A stretch of DNA of 64,000 bases, from NCBI GenBank assembly GCA_022414725.1, contig CM039465.1:4898688-4962687 (forward strand). The letters run 5' to 3'. A program made the translations under genes and the position numbers. Shown here piece by piece: positions 7,373 through 19,300 of the stretch. Within the stretch, counting starts at the first letter, position 1; each line of letters starts with the position of its first letter. The notes beneath the pieces are model-generated. The model was given only the letters and a program-made list of their open reading frames with translations, ran no database searches and was not told where the DNA came from. Source of the DNA: Microglena sp. YARC (lineage: Eukaryota > Chlorophyta > Chlorophyceae > Chlamydomonadales > Chlamydomonadaceae).

Positions 7373-9436
7373 CTACACTTCGCTCGAAACTGCGTTCTGT
7401 AAAGAACCTGTCAGCTTGTAATCAATTTTGCGTCCCACCACAACTTCCAGTTTGCAATATTTCTTTGGCCTCGCAAGAATTCCGGGGCGGACTGGGTACA
7501 TTGTAAAGCAATTGTGGATGTTAATGGCTGCATTTAGGTCACGGTTTACAAACAACTTGCTGTTCTCCATGGTGGAACTGCACCATAGCAAGCCTCGAAC
7601 CGTGCGCCCTTCTTTTTCGGACTGCACACTCTGGAGGACGGTGGTGCTGTCCTTGTGCCAGATCTTTGTGGTACGGAATTCGTCAATGACGGCAACTCGC
7701 CCCTTGAAACGGTCGCTAAACGCCTTGAACGCGCTCGTTGTAGGGACAGAAAGTTCACCCTTGCCACCAGGGGCAAACTTAGCAGAACCGTATGCGACGA
7801 CAATTGTTTTCCTCTCACCGACAGCCTCCTGGACCTCGTTGAAGAAGCGTGCTAAGACACGTTTCTTGCCACCGTAGAGCCGCAGACGCTGCGCACCCCA
7901 CCGCGACTTGGACATCTCCCCCCATCGAGAATCCCAATGGTTGACCATTACAGCCACGTAAGCGTCAAACGACACTAGAGATGTGCGCTTGGGACTGTTG
8001 TCCTTCAGGTCGTCAAGGCATTCCTGGATGTTGGACAACCACTTCTTGGTCGGCCCTCTCGATTTGAAGACCCCGCTCTCAACGTAGTACCGCTCCCGCG
8101 TGAGTCTCTTGCTCCCGAACTCGCAGTGCCTCTTCCTCTTCCTACCCCCCTTATATTTTTCTTCGACCTTATTTTTCTTCCAAGTCAAACAGGCAATGTT
8201 GCAGCGGCCAGGGTCGTTTGCAACGACCACCACATTGGGGTCGGACTCGGAAAACTCGCGGAGCGTCTTGGTCTGCTTTTTAATTGCCGTTCCGTCGTTC
8301 TTGATTGAAATCTTTTTCTTCTCGGCCCTAAGAAAGTGGGTACAAGCCATGACGCCGTCAGTGTCTACAGTGCATGTAAACACACCTTTTCCAGCAGAAC
8401 GGATGTTTTCCACATCGAAGACCGACTCCCAGTGCTCCTTATTCGTCAGCGTCTTTTCGAGACTCTCGATGAGACCCACGTCCTTGAGAACGCCCAGTAG
8501 GCCGTCGGTATCTATCGTGATGAAGGCGTGCTTGACGGTTGGGATGGGAGCGATGTTGACCAGCTTGGCGTAGCCCTCGTCCTCTGTGGCCTCGAGGTAT
8601 CGATTGATAAAGACGTTGTACCAGATCATCTTGGCGCTGTTGGAAACGCTCTTTAGCCACTGTCTGTTGATCTCGTCCCGTCCGAGGATCGAGTGCTGAA
8701 TCTTAAGCAACATCTTTGTTCGCTCCGGTAGGAGCGAATGTAACGCTATGAGGTCTAGTTCCTTTACTCCCCAAGAGTGGATATCGTAGAGGAGGTATCG
8801 GTGGAATACTGTCTCGTCAATGCCGTGCTCATCTTTGATCTCCTTGGCCAAGATCCTGTTTTCCTTCGAGTAAACAAACTTCTTGATCCATGTGGAGAGA
8901 TGGACTCTGTAGTGGTTATTGAAGTTGGTCAGGTACTTTTTCGACGCGTGGCTGTACAGGTTTCGATCGCCATCGTAGCGAGCGATGGCACCCACGTATT
9001 GTTTCTTCTTTTTCACAATTACCTCGCGCCCCTCAATCTTCTCCCTAAACCAGTAGTTGTTGTGAAAGAATCTTTCGACTGTGGCGTCCCTCGTCTCCAT
9101 GTGCGCCTGTCTCGACCCCACCATAAGCTGCCGAATGAAGTTCTGGTCGACGCTAGGGACACTTACAGTGTGCAGTTGCGCATCTGGTACCCCTTTGAAT
9201 ACTTCTTTTAAGATCCGGTTCACCGCAACACCGGCAAGATAAGTCCTCTTGGATACGCTGTCGACCCGCTCCTTAATCACCTTGATGATAACGTCCTTGT
9301 TGTCCTTATCAGCTATGATCCGACTCAGTGTACACTTGACCACGTTCTCCTCGCCGTTATTCCTGTCCTTAATTTTGGACGCCCCGTCCGGTAGCGTACG
9401 CTTGTCCGGAGGCTCTTTATTGACTATCGTCTCCAT
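7373..9436 (-). CDS. Fanzor (eukaryotic TnpB/OrfB-like RNA-guided nuclease), 687 aa
   Basis: The C-terminal half carries a split RuvC nuclease. Counting from the frame's first codon at 9460, RuvC-I is VVVANDPGRCNI (Asp416), RuvC-II is VIDEFRTTK (Glu594) and RuvC-III is NRDLNAAINI (Asp641). AYGSAKFAPGGKGELSVPTT and FDAYVAVMVNHWDSRW are also typical of the Fanzor1 group, and the length fits that group. By homology it should bind a guide RNA and cut DNA in the nucleus. The basic stretch KYKGGRKRKRH could serve nuclear entry. The frame opens at a TTG, so the first ATG (9436, METIVNKEPPDK) is taken as the start. Its zinc-binding region is unusual: after DEFRTTK, where family members usually have CxxC, it reads IWHKDSTT, and only Cys627 of the expected set remains. 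It is intact and uninterrupted, unlike the adjoining transposase. Confidence 0.85.
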   Translation of the reverse strand: METIVNKEPPDKRTLPDGASKIKDRNNGEENVVKCTLSRIIADKDNKDVIIKVIKERVDSVSKRTYLAGVAVNRILKEVFKGVPDAQLHTVSVPSVDQNFIRQLMVGSRQAHMETRDATVERFFHNNYWFREKIEGREVIVKKKKQYVGAIARYDGDRNLYSHASKKYLTNFNNHYRVHLSTWIKKFVYSKENRILAKEIKDEHGIDETVFHRYLLYDIHSWGVKELDLIALHSLLPERTKMLLKIQHSILGRDEINRQWLKSVSNSAKMIWYNVFINRYLEATEDEGYAKLVNIAPIPTVKHAFITIDTDGLLGVLKDVGLIESLEKTLTNKEHWESVFDVENIRSAGKGVFTCTVDTDGVMACTHFLRAEKKKISIKNDGTAIKKQTKTLREFSESDPNVVVVANDPGRCNIACLTWKKNKVEEKYKGGRKRKRHCEFGSKRLTRERYYVESGVFKSRGPTKKWLSNIQECLDDLKDNSPKRTSLVSFDAYVAVMVNHWDSRWGEMSKSRWGAQRLRLYGGKKRVLARFFNEVQEAVGERKTIVVAYGSAKFAPGGKGELSVPTTSAFKAFSDRFKGRVAVIDEFRTTKIWHKDSTTVLQSVQSEKEGRTVRGLLWCSSTMENSKLFVNRDLNAAINIHNCFTMYPVRPGILARPKKYCKLEVVVGRKIDYKLTGSLQNAVSSEV

Positions 9437-9456
9437 TTTGTCGCCATTTCCTTGTA

Positions 9457-9965
9457 TCAAGGTCCAGAAATTGTATTCAATGACTTTTGAAAAAAAGCCT
9501 CTACGTGTTTCTCTTTAACAGAACTCAAAGCCTTATATACACATCTTGGCTTTTATATGAACCCGCGTTTGGACGATGAGGAAACACCCCTTCTATTGGG
9601 TTGAAACCAAGGTGAGTAGGGAGGAGTGTATAGGAGCTCCCACCCCTTGAAAGCTGCAAGTGTTTTGACCTTCTTGGAGTGGTGAAACGCCACGTTGTCA
9701 AAGTATAAAGTTAACTGTGTCAGTTGGACAGTCCAAATTTTCTTAAAACTCAACAAAAAGTATGCGTGCTGAAAGACCCCCTTGCCTGATGTTAAAAATA
9801 AATGTTCTCCTTTGCCTTGTTGAATGGACAAAGTGCCGACATTGTTGTCACCCTAGGTCTCGACCTCGGTACAACCATCTCGTATGTCTTCCAAATGAAG
9901 TTTCGTCGATCGATACAAAAAAGCTCTCAAATAATCCGCTGAATTTATTGAGCTGAGTATTCCTT
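9457..9965 (-). pseudogene. IS630/Tc1-type DDE transposase, frameshifted and 5' truncated
   Basis: Read on the minus strand, three frames together give the catalytic core. FFVSIDETSFG (first Asp) is at about 9905-9940; LYFDNVAFHHSKK (second Asp) and WELLYTPPYSPWFQPN are in the frame 9831-9553; the C-terminal KALSSVKEKHVEAFFQKS ends at the stop 9459-9457. At least two frameshifts break it, and the DNA-binding N-terminus is absent here, though matching N-termini survive at 26121 and 27265. Its stop lies only 20 bp before the Fanzor ATG on the same strand, so both genes belonged to one element. The third acidic residue falls in the damaged segment just after PPYSPW. Confidence 0.75.
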
Positions 9966-9979
9966 ATATTGGAAGGGCG

Positions 9980-10035
9980 GACAGTCGGCGACGCAATTTG
10001 TGGGACGCCCTACTGGTGACCGTTTGAAACCCAAT
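9980..10035 (+). mobile_element. Tc1-like terminal repeat, type 3
   Basis: ACAGTCGGCGACGCAATTTG then GGGACGCCCTACTGGTGACC. The same end occurs at 11504-11566 in the same orientation (GTACAGTCGGAGCGCAATTT). It abuts the truncated 5' side of the transposase and may mark the element that removed it. Confidence 0.5.
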
Positions 10036-10240
10036 TGGGTACTTGCATCTGTACTCACCGACGGGAGCTGTAATAATGAATTCTCTAAAACTCTTTCAAG
10101 AGTCGGTGTCAGCACACAACATAAATCGGGTTTGTATTCACGTGTCTCCATATTTTCTGAATATTCGCTGCGGCTCTTCGACTTCGCACTAACAGCACGC
10201 GTCTTGACGGATTACCAACATGTTGCGATTGCTACTCAAT
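10036..10240. other. Unassigned stretch
   Basis: I see no gene, RNA or repeat in these bases; short open frames here lack any recognisable motif. Confidence 0.4.
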
Positions 10241-11345
10241 AAATGCCAGTCCCATGGTTTGTCCTGGTTCTTAACTACATTGTCCCAAGTGACCACGCAA
10301 CGGTTTGAACTCAAATAAAACCAATCCCATGGTTTGTCAAGGTTACTCGAGACAATGTCCCAGGTGGCTACCCGGGGTTTACACTCAATCCACTCCAGTT
10401 CTACGGCTTGTCCGGGTTACTCGACACGATGTCGCCACGAGGCTACACTGGGGTTTGTGCTCAACCAATACCAATCCCATGGTTTGTCCGGGTTCGTCAC
10501 GACAATATCCCACGTGGCTACCCTGGGATTCGCACACTCAATCCACGCCAGTTCCAGGGCTTGTCCGGGTTTACTCGAGACAATGTCCCAGGTGGCTACC
10601 CAGATGTTTTGTGCTCAAACCAATACCAATCCCATGGTTTGTCCGGGTTCGGGTCACGACAATTGTCCCAGGTGGCTACCCCGGGGTTTACACTAAATCC
10701 ACGCCAGTCCCACGGCTTGTCCGGGTTACTCGAGACAATGTCCCCACGAGGCTACACTGGGGTTTGTGCTCAACCAATACCAATCCATGGTTTGTCCGGG
10801 TTTCGTCACGACAATATCCCACGTGGCTACCCTGGGATTCGCACTCAATCCACGCCAGTTCCAAGGGCTTGTCCGGGTTACTCGAGACAATGTCCCAGGT
10901 GGCTACCCAGGTGTTTGTTGCTCAACAATACCAATCCCACGGTTTGTCCGGGTTTACTCGAGACAATGTCCAGGTGTCTACCCCGGGGTTTACACTCAAT
11001 CCACTCCAGTTCCACGGCTTGTCCGGATTACTCGACACGATGGTCCCACGAGGCTACACTGGGTTTGAGACTCAACCAATACCAAATCCCATGGTTTTGT
11101 CCGGTTCGTCACGACAATATTATCCCACGTGGCTACACTGGTATTCGCACTCAATAAATTGCCAGTTCCCATGGGTTGTCCGGATTTACTCGACACAATG
11201 TCCCACGTGACGACACTGGGTTTAAGCACAATTTTACGCCAATCCCACGGTTTGTCTGGGTTACTCGACACGGACGTCCATGTCAGGTATGGATTATCAC
11301 TCAAAGTGACCCAATCCCATTTGCTTTCTCCGGATTTGACTCGAT
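10240..11345 (+). repeat. ~80-bp minisatellite, about 13 noisy units
   Basis: Alternating variants share GGTTTGTCCGGGTT, ACTCGA(G/C)ACAATGTCCC and GGCTAC(A/C)C(T/C)GGGGTTT. Pairs of units form a ~160-bp higher-order period (TCAACCAATACCAATCCCAT alternating with TCAATCCACGCCAGTTCC). Many one-base indels separate units, so long open frames across it are not genes. Confidence 0.85.
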
Positions 11346-11503
11346 CCAGTATGTGACTTTAATTTCTGGACGTCGAGCTTAGTTGTGTGGCAATTAAATA
11401 AAGTGGAGGACACAATTCGTTTTTTGTTTGTGTTTGCCCATCAACAACAAGCAAACCTCATGCACCACATCGCCGCATCAGTGCTCACAGCAATGCAATC
11501 ATG

Positions 11504-11566
11504 TAAGTACAGTCGGAGCGCAATTTGGGACACCCTACCGGTGACCCTTGAACCCAATGGGAGTAG
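11504..11566 (+). mobile_element. Tc1-like terminal repeat, type 3, second copy
   Basis: TACAGTCGGAGCGCAATTTG then GGACACCCTACCGGTGACCC. Matches 9980-10035. Confidence 0.5.
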
Positions 11567-12737
11567 ATCAGCCTAAAGGCGAGTACATTTTTTGCCCTTT
11601 CATCTCTGATAATTTTCAGCATTTAAGCTGACCCAAAGATAAAGGCAAAGCTTGCTGACAAACCCAGGTGGGCTCGGTCGGTCGTTTCAGCGCTCACACT
11701 CGCCTCGATGGAAACTGTGGTTTTTGGTGGGAGAGGGCAGGGGCGAACACAGGAAATGCCTCCGGTCGCTCTCTCCCGTCCATCCACGTTGTCAGAAGCA
11801 GAAGAAGGTTATTTGGCAGCGTTCACGTATCTCCGGTTCCAGGTTGCACCCACAGCGCACATCGGATGATGCGCTTTTGACACTGTCTCTACAGTGCCAG
11901 TTACTTTGTGGACCATGACGTTTCTTTACCACCATGCTTTTCTGCTTCTCAACAGTTATCTGCAGACCGCACACACCCGAAGATGAGGAACCGGAAAGAA
12001 ACAAAAAATAACTTGTACAGTATCTAATAAAAAATGAAACCTCACGTATGAACAAACACGCCCCCCCTCCCCCCCCCCCCCCCACGAGTGTTGGCGGAAC
12101 TTCAAGTTCAACGATTGTGGTCAAAAACTAAGAGTCTCAAGTACTCGTTTGTCGAGGAACGCACCCCCCACTCTCACGACCCCTGACGTTCCCCACTATC
12201 GCAAAGCCCGCGCGGAAACGAAGATCCACGACCAAACTCATGAGTGAGTCCGGCCTGAAACGAGACGACCAACGTTGCAATGGCAGTAGGACATCATCAT
12301 ATGCGGAAAGTACAATGAACAGTACGTCGTCACTTTCACAAGAGATTTTGACCATTGTACGACATCGTCGACGCACATCTACGGTGTTACGACACGTTCA
12401 CACGACAAGCGGCGCTCATATACACATCCAAATACAGCGCACACGTTTCACTGCGCCAATGGGAAGAAAAGCTATGACTGTCCACCCAGGAGACTATATC
12501 GTAAAGAGAAGGAAGAAGACGGGTTCTACAGGGTCGAAAAAAGAACACCTTTCGAAGAGACGTACGACGTCCCAGACCATCATTCAAGTAATCATTGTTC
12601 GTTCCAACGTAAAACACTCCAAAACGTCATCATCACACAGGGTGATTCCGCAAATGGAACACGGCGACTTTCTCGTCCACTCGTCAATCGAATGCATGTG
12701 TCAAAACAAACTTCAGTGTCAGCACACTTCACAAACG
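11567..12737. other. Unassigned stretch with poly-C tract
   Basis: No family-level match is visible. A C-rich homopolymer tract occupies 12061-12083. The plus-strand frame 12240-12752 (MSESGLKRDDQRC...) is Ser/Thr/Arg-rich, has no recognisable domain and runs into the F-box pseudogene. I would not call it a gene on this evidence. Confidence 0.4.
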
Positions 12738-14400
12738 AATGAGTTCTTTTGACGAAATCATTGATGAAGATGTATTGGAGATCATTCCTATCCAATGTGA
12801 TTATCGAACGACTGCCACCTCAAACAAGTGGTTCTCGTTTGCAAACAGTGGAGATGCGTCGCACCCCGGTGTGTCACAAGGATCCACATAAGCCATTAAA
12901 AAGTTTGGAACTACGTCTCACGCATTTGCAGTCCAAGTTTTTTTATTTGAAAATCGTATCAATCGGGGAGACAGTACCGTACAAAAAAAGTCGGATATCG
13001 AAGACAGTGCTCGACATATCACCTCTGATCGCCTCACAATGCATTAGGTTTATCTGGATATATCGCACACACTCAGTGGCGAAGACCTATCACGCTTTTC
13101 CTGCCTCAATTCGTTGTTCATCTGATATGCCGTACACAGAGTGTTTGACATTAATCCACTGTGCGTTCTCGCGCCTCCAATTCGTTGGCTTCATCTGGAC
13201 TATGTCGCACACCTCAGTGGGCGAAGAACCACACTCTTTTCCGGGCCTCCCCTTCGTTGAACGCACCGGTGGACACTGGCGATACACCTCAGTGGCGAAA
13301 CCTATCACCTCTGTCCGGAACTCACTTTCGTTGCTTCACCTCGACATGTCGTACAACGAAGCTGGAAGACATGATCAACCTCCTTGTCCGGACTCACTTC
13401 AGTTGACGCACATTAAACATGGCGCACACCTACGTGTACGACATTCACCACTGTCCGTGCCTCACTTCATTGATTCACCTGAACATCCGTACATAGTGTG
13501 GAATACATATTACCGCTTCTCCGGTCTCACCTCGTTGGTTCATTTCGGATATGTCGGTACAACGAAGACGATCACCTTTGTCCCGACTCACTTCGTTGCT
13601 TCACCCTGGTTATATCGTACAACGAATCGTGGACGACAATACCACTGTCCCGCGCTCACTTTGTTGACGCACCTGACATGGCGAAACATCTACCGGTTAC
13701 CGACCTATCACCTCCTGTCAGGCCTCGCTTCGTTGCTCACCTGGAATGGATAACACACTTGTGAACACCATATCAACAAACTGGCCGGCTTCACTTCGTT
13801 ACGCCACCCTGAACCATGTCGTCGTTTCACACGTGTGACAACATATCCACCGTGTCCGGACTCACTGTCGTTGCTTCACTCGACATGTTCGAAACATCGA
13901 AGACAGGATCGAAAGACCTATCACCATATAGCCTTCACTGCGTTGCTTCCCTGGACATTTCGGAACACGGACGTGACGACTAGTCACACTGTCCCAGCCT
14001 CACTTCGTTGGTTACCTGCGAAACATTTCAAAACACCTCCGTGACGACCTAATCACAAGCTCGGCCGCCGTCTCACTTCGTTGTTCACTTGACATTTCAA
14101 AAAACACGACGTGGACGACTATTCCACCAGCTGTCGCCCTCCACTTCGTTGGTTTCACCTTGAAATGTCGTCCACACTTGGGACGACCATATTCACAGCT
14201 GGCCGGCTCCACTTCGTTGATTCACCTGAAAACATGGATAACACCACTTTAGTGGACGAACATATCACAGCTGGGCGCCGGGACTCACTTCGTTGATTCC
14301 ACCCTGACATGGATAACACAACTTGTGGACGACATTACAACTCTGTCCAGCCTCACTTCGTGGTTCAACTTGGATATGTCTCGTCCACAAGTTGGACGAC
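12738..14400 (+). pseudogene. Decayed F-box/leucine-rich-repeat gene copy
   Basis: It starts ATGAGTTCTTTTGACGAAAT and follows the F-box/LRR gene at 29524 through TGTATTGGAGATCATT, the CAAACAGTGGAGATGCGTCG region and a long run of ~70-bp LRR units (TCACTTCGTTG, CACCTGGACATG, GTGGACGACATATC). Almost every unit has one-base insertions or losses, so no frame survives. It carries more LRR units than the intact copy. It ends next to a 1-kb gap, so some indels may be uncorrected read errors rather than evolution. Confidence 0.8.
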
Positions 14401-14406
14401 ATATAA

Positions 14407-14466
14407 TGTTGCGTTCCTTGCCTCCCGGCCGGTTTTTTTTTTTTAAATTTTAATCAGGATTTAGAC
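14407..14466 (-). mobile_element. GGGCGTTCC inverted-repeat element, right-end fragment
   Basis: GCGTTCCTTGCCTCCCGGCC, a T-run and AATTTTAATCAGGATTTAGA match the inverted right end of the element at 34695-34860, with extra bases. Confidence 0.6.
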
Positions 14467-15030
14467 ACAAGACGGTTTTTACCCAAGAGGGTTACTCGGA
14501 ATATTTCGAAGAACCTCTGCAACCTTTGCACCCCAAACGTTGTTCCCAAAAAAGGCCAACGATCTGGGCAGTCTGGATGATTTATTTAAGGTGTTGTTCC
14601 CCACTTGAGAAAACTACTGGTATGCATTTGATGAACATTTGAGGAGGTTGCGCAATGAGCTAAAACATCGTGTGTTTTGGTGTTGTGTGACAGGTTTACA
14701 AGATTTCTTTAACTCCCCAATTTCATAGGGTCGTGCGTGAGGCCACGTTCATCTGCGCATTTCAACCAAAGTTGCGATGTTGTTTGTTTTTTACCCCAAG
14801 TGCAATGATTTGCGTTATGGGCTGTGATTTTTGGAGAGATGCGGATTTGCGTTTTTGTTCTTAGTTTCTTGATACGCAGTTAAGTGTGGTCTTTTAATGG
14901 CTTTGATTGTTTTGAAAACCGCTCCGGGTTTTCCCTCGCCGGAACTCCTTTTGTGGGAACCTTCCATTTTTTGTTCTTTTTTGGTTTTTTTTTGGGGGAT
15001 TCTTTCGTTCCCCCTTTCCCTTTTTCCTAT
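14467..15030. other. Unassigned contig end
   Basis: Homopolymer-rich sequence (TTTTGGG, CCCCTTT) running into the gap. No gene or repeat recognised. Confidence 0.4.
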
Positions 15031-16030
15031 NNNNNNNNNNNNNNNNNNNNNNNNNNNNNNNNNNNNNNNNNNNNNNNNNNNNNNNNNNNNNNNNNNNNNN
15101 NNNNNNNNNNNNNNNNNNNNNNNNNNNNNNNNNNNNNNNNNNNNNNNNNNNNNNNNNNNNNNNNNNNNNNNNNNNNNNNNNNNNNNNNNNNNNNNNNNNN
15201 NNNNNNNNNNNNNNNNNNNNNNNNNNNNNNNNNNNNNNNNNNNNNNNNNNNNNNNNNNNNNNNNNNNNNNNNNNNNNNNNNNNNNNNNNNNNNNNNNNNN
15301 NNNNNNNNNNNNNNNNNNNNNNNNNNNNNNNNNNNNNNNNNNNNNNNNNNNNNNNNNNNNNNNNNNNNNNNNNNNNNNNNNNNNNNNNNNNNNNNNNNNN
15401 NNNNNNNNNNNNNNNNNNNNNNNNNNNNNNNNNNNNNNNNNNNNNNNNNNNNNNNNNNNNNNNNNNNNNNNNNNNNNNNNNNNNNNNNNNNNNNNNNNNN
15501 NNNNNNNNNNNNNNNNNNNNNNNNNNNNNNNNNNNNNNNNNNNNNNNNNNNNNNNNNNNNNNNNNNNNNNNNNNNNNNNNNNNNNNNNNNNNNNNNNNNN
15601 NNNNNNNNNNNNNNNNNNNNNNNNNNNNNNNNNNNNNNNNNNNNNNNNNNNNNNNNNNNNNNNNNNNNNNNNNNNNNNNNNNNNNNNNNNNNNNNNNNNN
15701 NNNNNNNNNNNNNNNNNNNNNNNNNNNNNNNNNNNNNNNNNNNNNNNNNNNNNNNNNNNNNNNNNNNNNNNNNNNNNNNNNNNNNNNNNNNNNNNNNNNN
15801 NNNNNNNNNNNNNNNNNNNNNNNNNNNNNNNNNNNNNNNNNNNNNNNNNNNNNNNNNNNNNNNNNNNNNNNNNNNNNNNNNNNNNNNNNNNNNNNNNNNN
15901 NNNNNNNNNNNNNNNNNNNNNNNNNNNNNNNNNNNNNNNNNNNNNNNNNNNNNNNNNNNNNNNNNNNNNNNNNNNNNNNNNNNNNNNNNNNNNNNNNNNN
16001 NNNNNNNNNNNNNNNNNNNNNNNNNNNNNN
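15031..16030. other. Assembly gap, exactly 1,000 N
   Basis: A round-number run of N is a scaffold-join placeholder; the true distance is unknown. Confidence 0.98.
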
Positions 16031-16310
16031 GACGACTGACGGGACTGACTGACTGACTCACTGACTGGACTGACTGACTGACTTCTGATCTAGACTGACC
16101 TGACTGACGGACTGACTGACTGACGACTGACTGACTGACTTGACTGACTGGACTGAACTGACTGACTGACTAGACTGACTGACTGAGCTGACTGACTGGA
16201 CTGGACTGACTGACTGACTGAACCTGACTGGACGACTGACTGACTGACTGACTGACTGACTCACTGACTGGAACTGACTCACTGACGACCTGACACTCAC
16301 CTGACTGACT

Positions 16311-16342
<32 letters not shown>

Positions 16343-19300
16343 GACTGACTCCACTGAACTGACTGACTGACTGACTGACTGACTGACTGACTGACTGATG
16401 ACTGACTGACTGACTTGAACTACTGACTGACTGACTGACTGACTGACTGACTGGACTGACTGACTGGACTGACTGACTCGACTGACTGACGGACTGACTG
16501 ACTGACTGACGACTGACTGACTGACTGACTGGACTTGACTGACTGACTGACTGGACTGACTGACTGACTACTTTGGACTGACTGACTGACTGACTGACTG
16601 ACTGACTGACTGACTGATGACTGACTGACATGACGACTACTGACTGAACTGACTGACTGACTGGCTGACTGACTGGACTGACTGACTGACTGACTGAAAC
16701 TGACTGACCTGATGACTGACTGTTCTTGTTCGTGTTTTGTTTTGACTGGACTGACTGGAGCTGACTACTGACCTGACTGACTGACTGACTGACTGACTGC
16801 TGACTGACTGACTGACTGACTGACTGACTGACTGACTGACTGGACTGACTGACTGACTGAACTGACTGACTGGACTGACTAACTGACTGATCTGGAACTG
16901 ACGACTGACTGACTGACTGACTGACTGACTGACTGGACCTTGACTGACCTGGACCCTGACTGGACTGACTGGACCTGCACGAATGACTGACTGACTGATG
17001 ACTGACTGACTGACTGACTGACTGACTGACTGACCGACTGACTGACTGACTGACTGACTGACTGACTGACTGACTACTGACTGACTGGACTGACTGACTG
17101 ACTGACTGACTGAACTGACTGACTGACTGACTGACCTGACTGACTGACTGACTCACTCATCTGACTGACTCACTCCACTCACTGCTGACTGACTGACTGA
17201 TGACTGAACTGACTGACTGACTGACTGACTGATGACTCGACTTGACTGCACTGACTGGACTGACTGACTGACTGACTGACTGACTATGGACGACTGATTG
17301 ACTGAACCTGACTGACTGACGACTGACTGACTATGACTGGACTGACTGCACTGACTGAGCTGACTGACTGACTGACTGACTGACTGACTGACTGACTGAC
17401 ATGACTGACTGACTACTGACTGACTGACTGACTGACTGACTGATACTGACTGACTGACTGACGACTGACTTGACTGACTGACTGACTGACTGATGACTGA
17501 TGACTGACGGACTGACTGACTGACTGATGACTGACTGGCACTGACTGACTGGACTGAACTGACTGACCTGACTGACTGACTGAACTGACTGACTGACTGA
17601 CTGACTGACTGACTGACTGACTGACTGACTGACTGACTGACTGACTGACTGACTGACCTGACTGACTGACTGACTGACTGACTGACTGACTGGATCTGAC
17701 GACCTGACTCGACTGACTGGACGACTGATGACTGATCTGACTGACTGACTGACTGACTGACTGACTGGACTGACTGACTGACAATGACTGACTTGACTGA
17801 CTTGACTGGACTGACTGACTGACTGACTGACTGACTGACTGACTGATGACTGACTGACTGACTGACTGACTGACTGACTGACTGACTGACTGGACTGACT
17901 GATGACTGACTGCTGATCTGACTGGACTGACTGACTGACTGACAAAATGACGAACTGACTGACTGACTGACTGACTGACTGGACTGACTGACTGACTGAC
18001 TGACTGACTGACTGACTGACTGACTGACTGACTGACTGACGACTGACTGGATGACTGACTGACTGACTGAACTGACTGACTGACTGACTGACTTGACTGA
18101 CTGACTGACTGACTGACTGACTGACTGACTGACCTGAACTGGACTGACTGACTGACGTCACGACTGAACTGACTGACTGACTGACTGACTGACTGATGAC
18201 TGACGACTGACTGACGACTGACTGGACTCTCGCCGACTGACTGGACTGACTGACTGACTGACTGACTGACGACTGACTACTGACTGACTGACTGACTGAC
18301 TGACTGACTGACTGGACTGACTGCACTGACTGACTGACTGACTGACTGACTGACTGACTGACTGACTGACTGACTGACTGACTGACTGACTGGCGTGGAG
18401 ACTGACTGAACTGACGGACTGACTTGACTGACGGACTGGACTGACTTGACTGGACCTTCCTGAGTGACTTGACTGGAACTTGACACTGACGACTGGACTG
18501 ACTGACTGACTGACTGACTGACTGACTGACTGACTGACTGGACTGGGGGACTGACATGATCTGACTGACTGATGACTGCTGAACTGACGGGCGACTGCTT
18601 CACTGACTGACTGACTGATGACTGACTGGACTGACTGAAACGGACTGACTGACTGACGACTCACTCACTGACTGACTGACTGACTTGACTAGACTGACTG
18701 ACTGACTGACTGACGACTGAACACTGACTGGATGACTGACTGACTGACTGACTGACTGACTGACTGATGGACTGACTGATGACGACTGACTGACTTGAGG
18801 CTCGACTGGCGACTGACTGACTGACTGACTGGACTGACTGACGACTGACTGACTGATGACTGACATGACTGACTGACTGACTGACTGACTGACTGGACTG
18901 ACTGACTGACTCGACCTATTTGTGACTGGACTGGACTGACTGACTGACTGACTGACTGACTGACTGACTGACTGACTGACTAGACTGATGACGACTGACT
19001 TGGACTGACTGACTGACTGACTGACTGACTGGACTGACTGACTGACTGTTTGACTGACTGACTGACGACTGACTGACTTGACTGACTGACCTGACTGACC
19101 TGTGACTGACTGACTGACTGAACTGACTGACGACGACTGACTCGACTGACTGACTGACTGACGCAGCTGACGACTGACTGGCGACTGACGACTGACTGAC
19201 TGAGACTGACTGAACTGACTGACTGACCCTGACTGACTGACTGACTGCTGACTGACTGACTGACTGACTAGACTGACTGAACGACTGACTGACTGACTGA

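Larger units (their letters stand above)
7300..9965 (-). mobile_element. Tc1/mariner-type transposon carrying a Fanzor gene (5' truncated)
   Basis: Order on the minus strand: broken DDE transposase (9965-9457), 20-bp gap, Fanzor (9436-7373), right terminal repeat (7300-7336). The right end read inward, TACACTCTGACAAGGTAATT, aligns with the left end at 27319 (TACACTCAGACCGGTCAATA) through the common ATGTTACA, so the two are terminal inverted repeats, and the outer TA fits a TA target duplication. The left end of this copy is gone: transposase similarity stops near 9965, just before a different transposon end at 9980. Capture of Fanzor1 genes by eukaryotic DNA transposons is established for the family; this specific pairing is read from the sequence. 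Confidence 0.7.

Noticed and set aside
8100..9518. Plus-strand frames of 60-157 aa antisense to Fanzor
   Set aside because: No motifs; they shadow the long coding frame of the nuclease.
10305..11210. 301-aa plus-strand frame and two overlapping ones
   Set aside because: Three frames are open across the same ~80-bp minisatellite, with indels switching between them.
12240..12752. 170-aa Ser/Thr/Arg-rich plus-strand protein
   Set aside because: No domain, biased composition, and it overlaps the start of the F-box pseudogene; two other frames are also open in parts.
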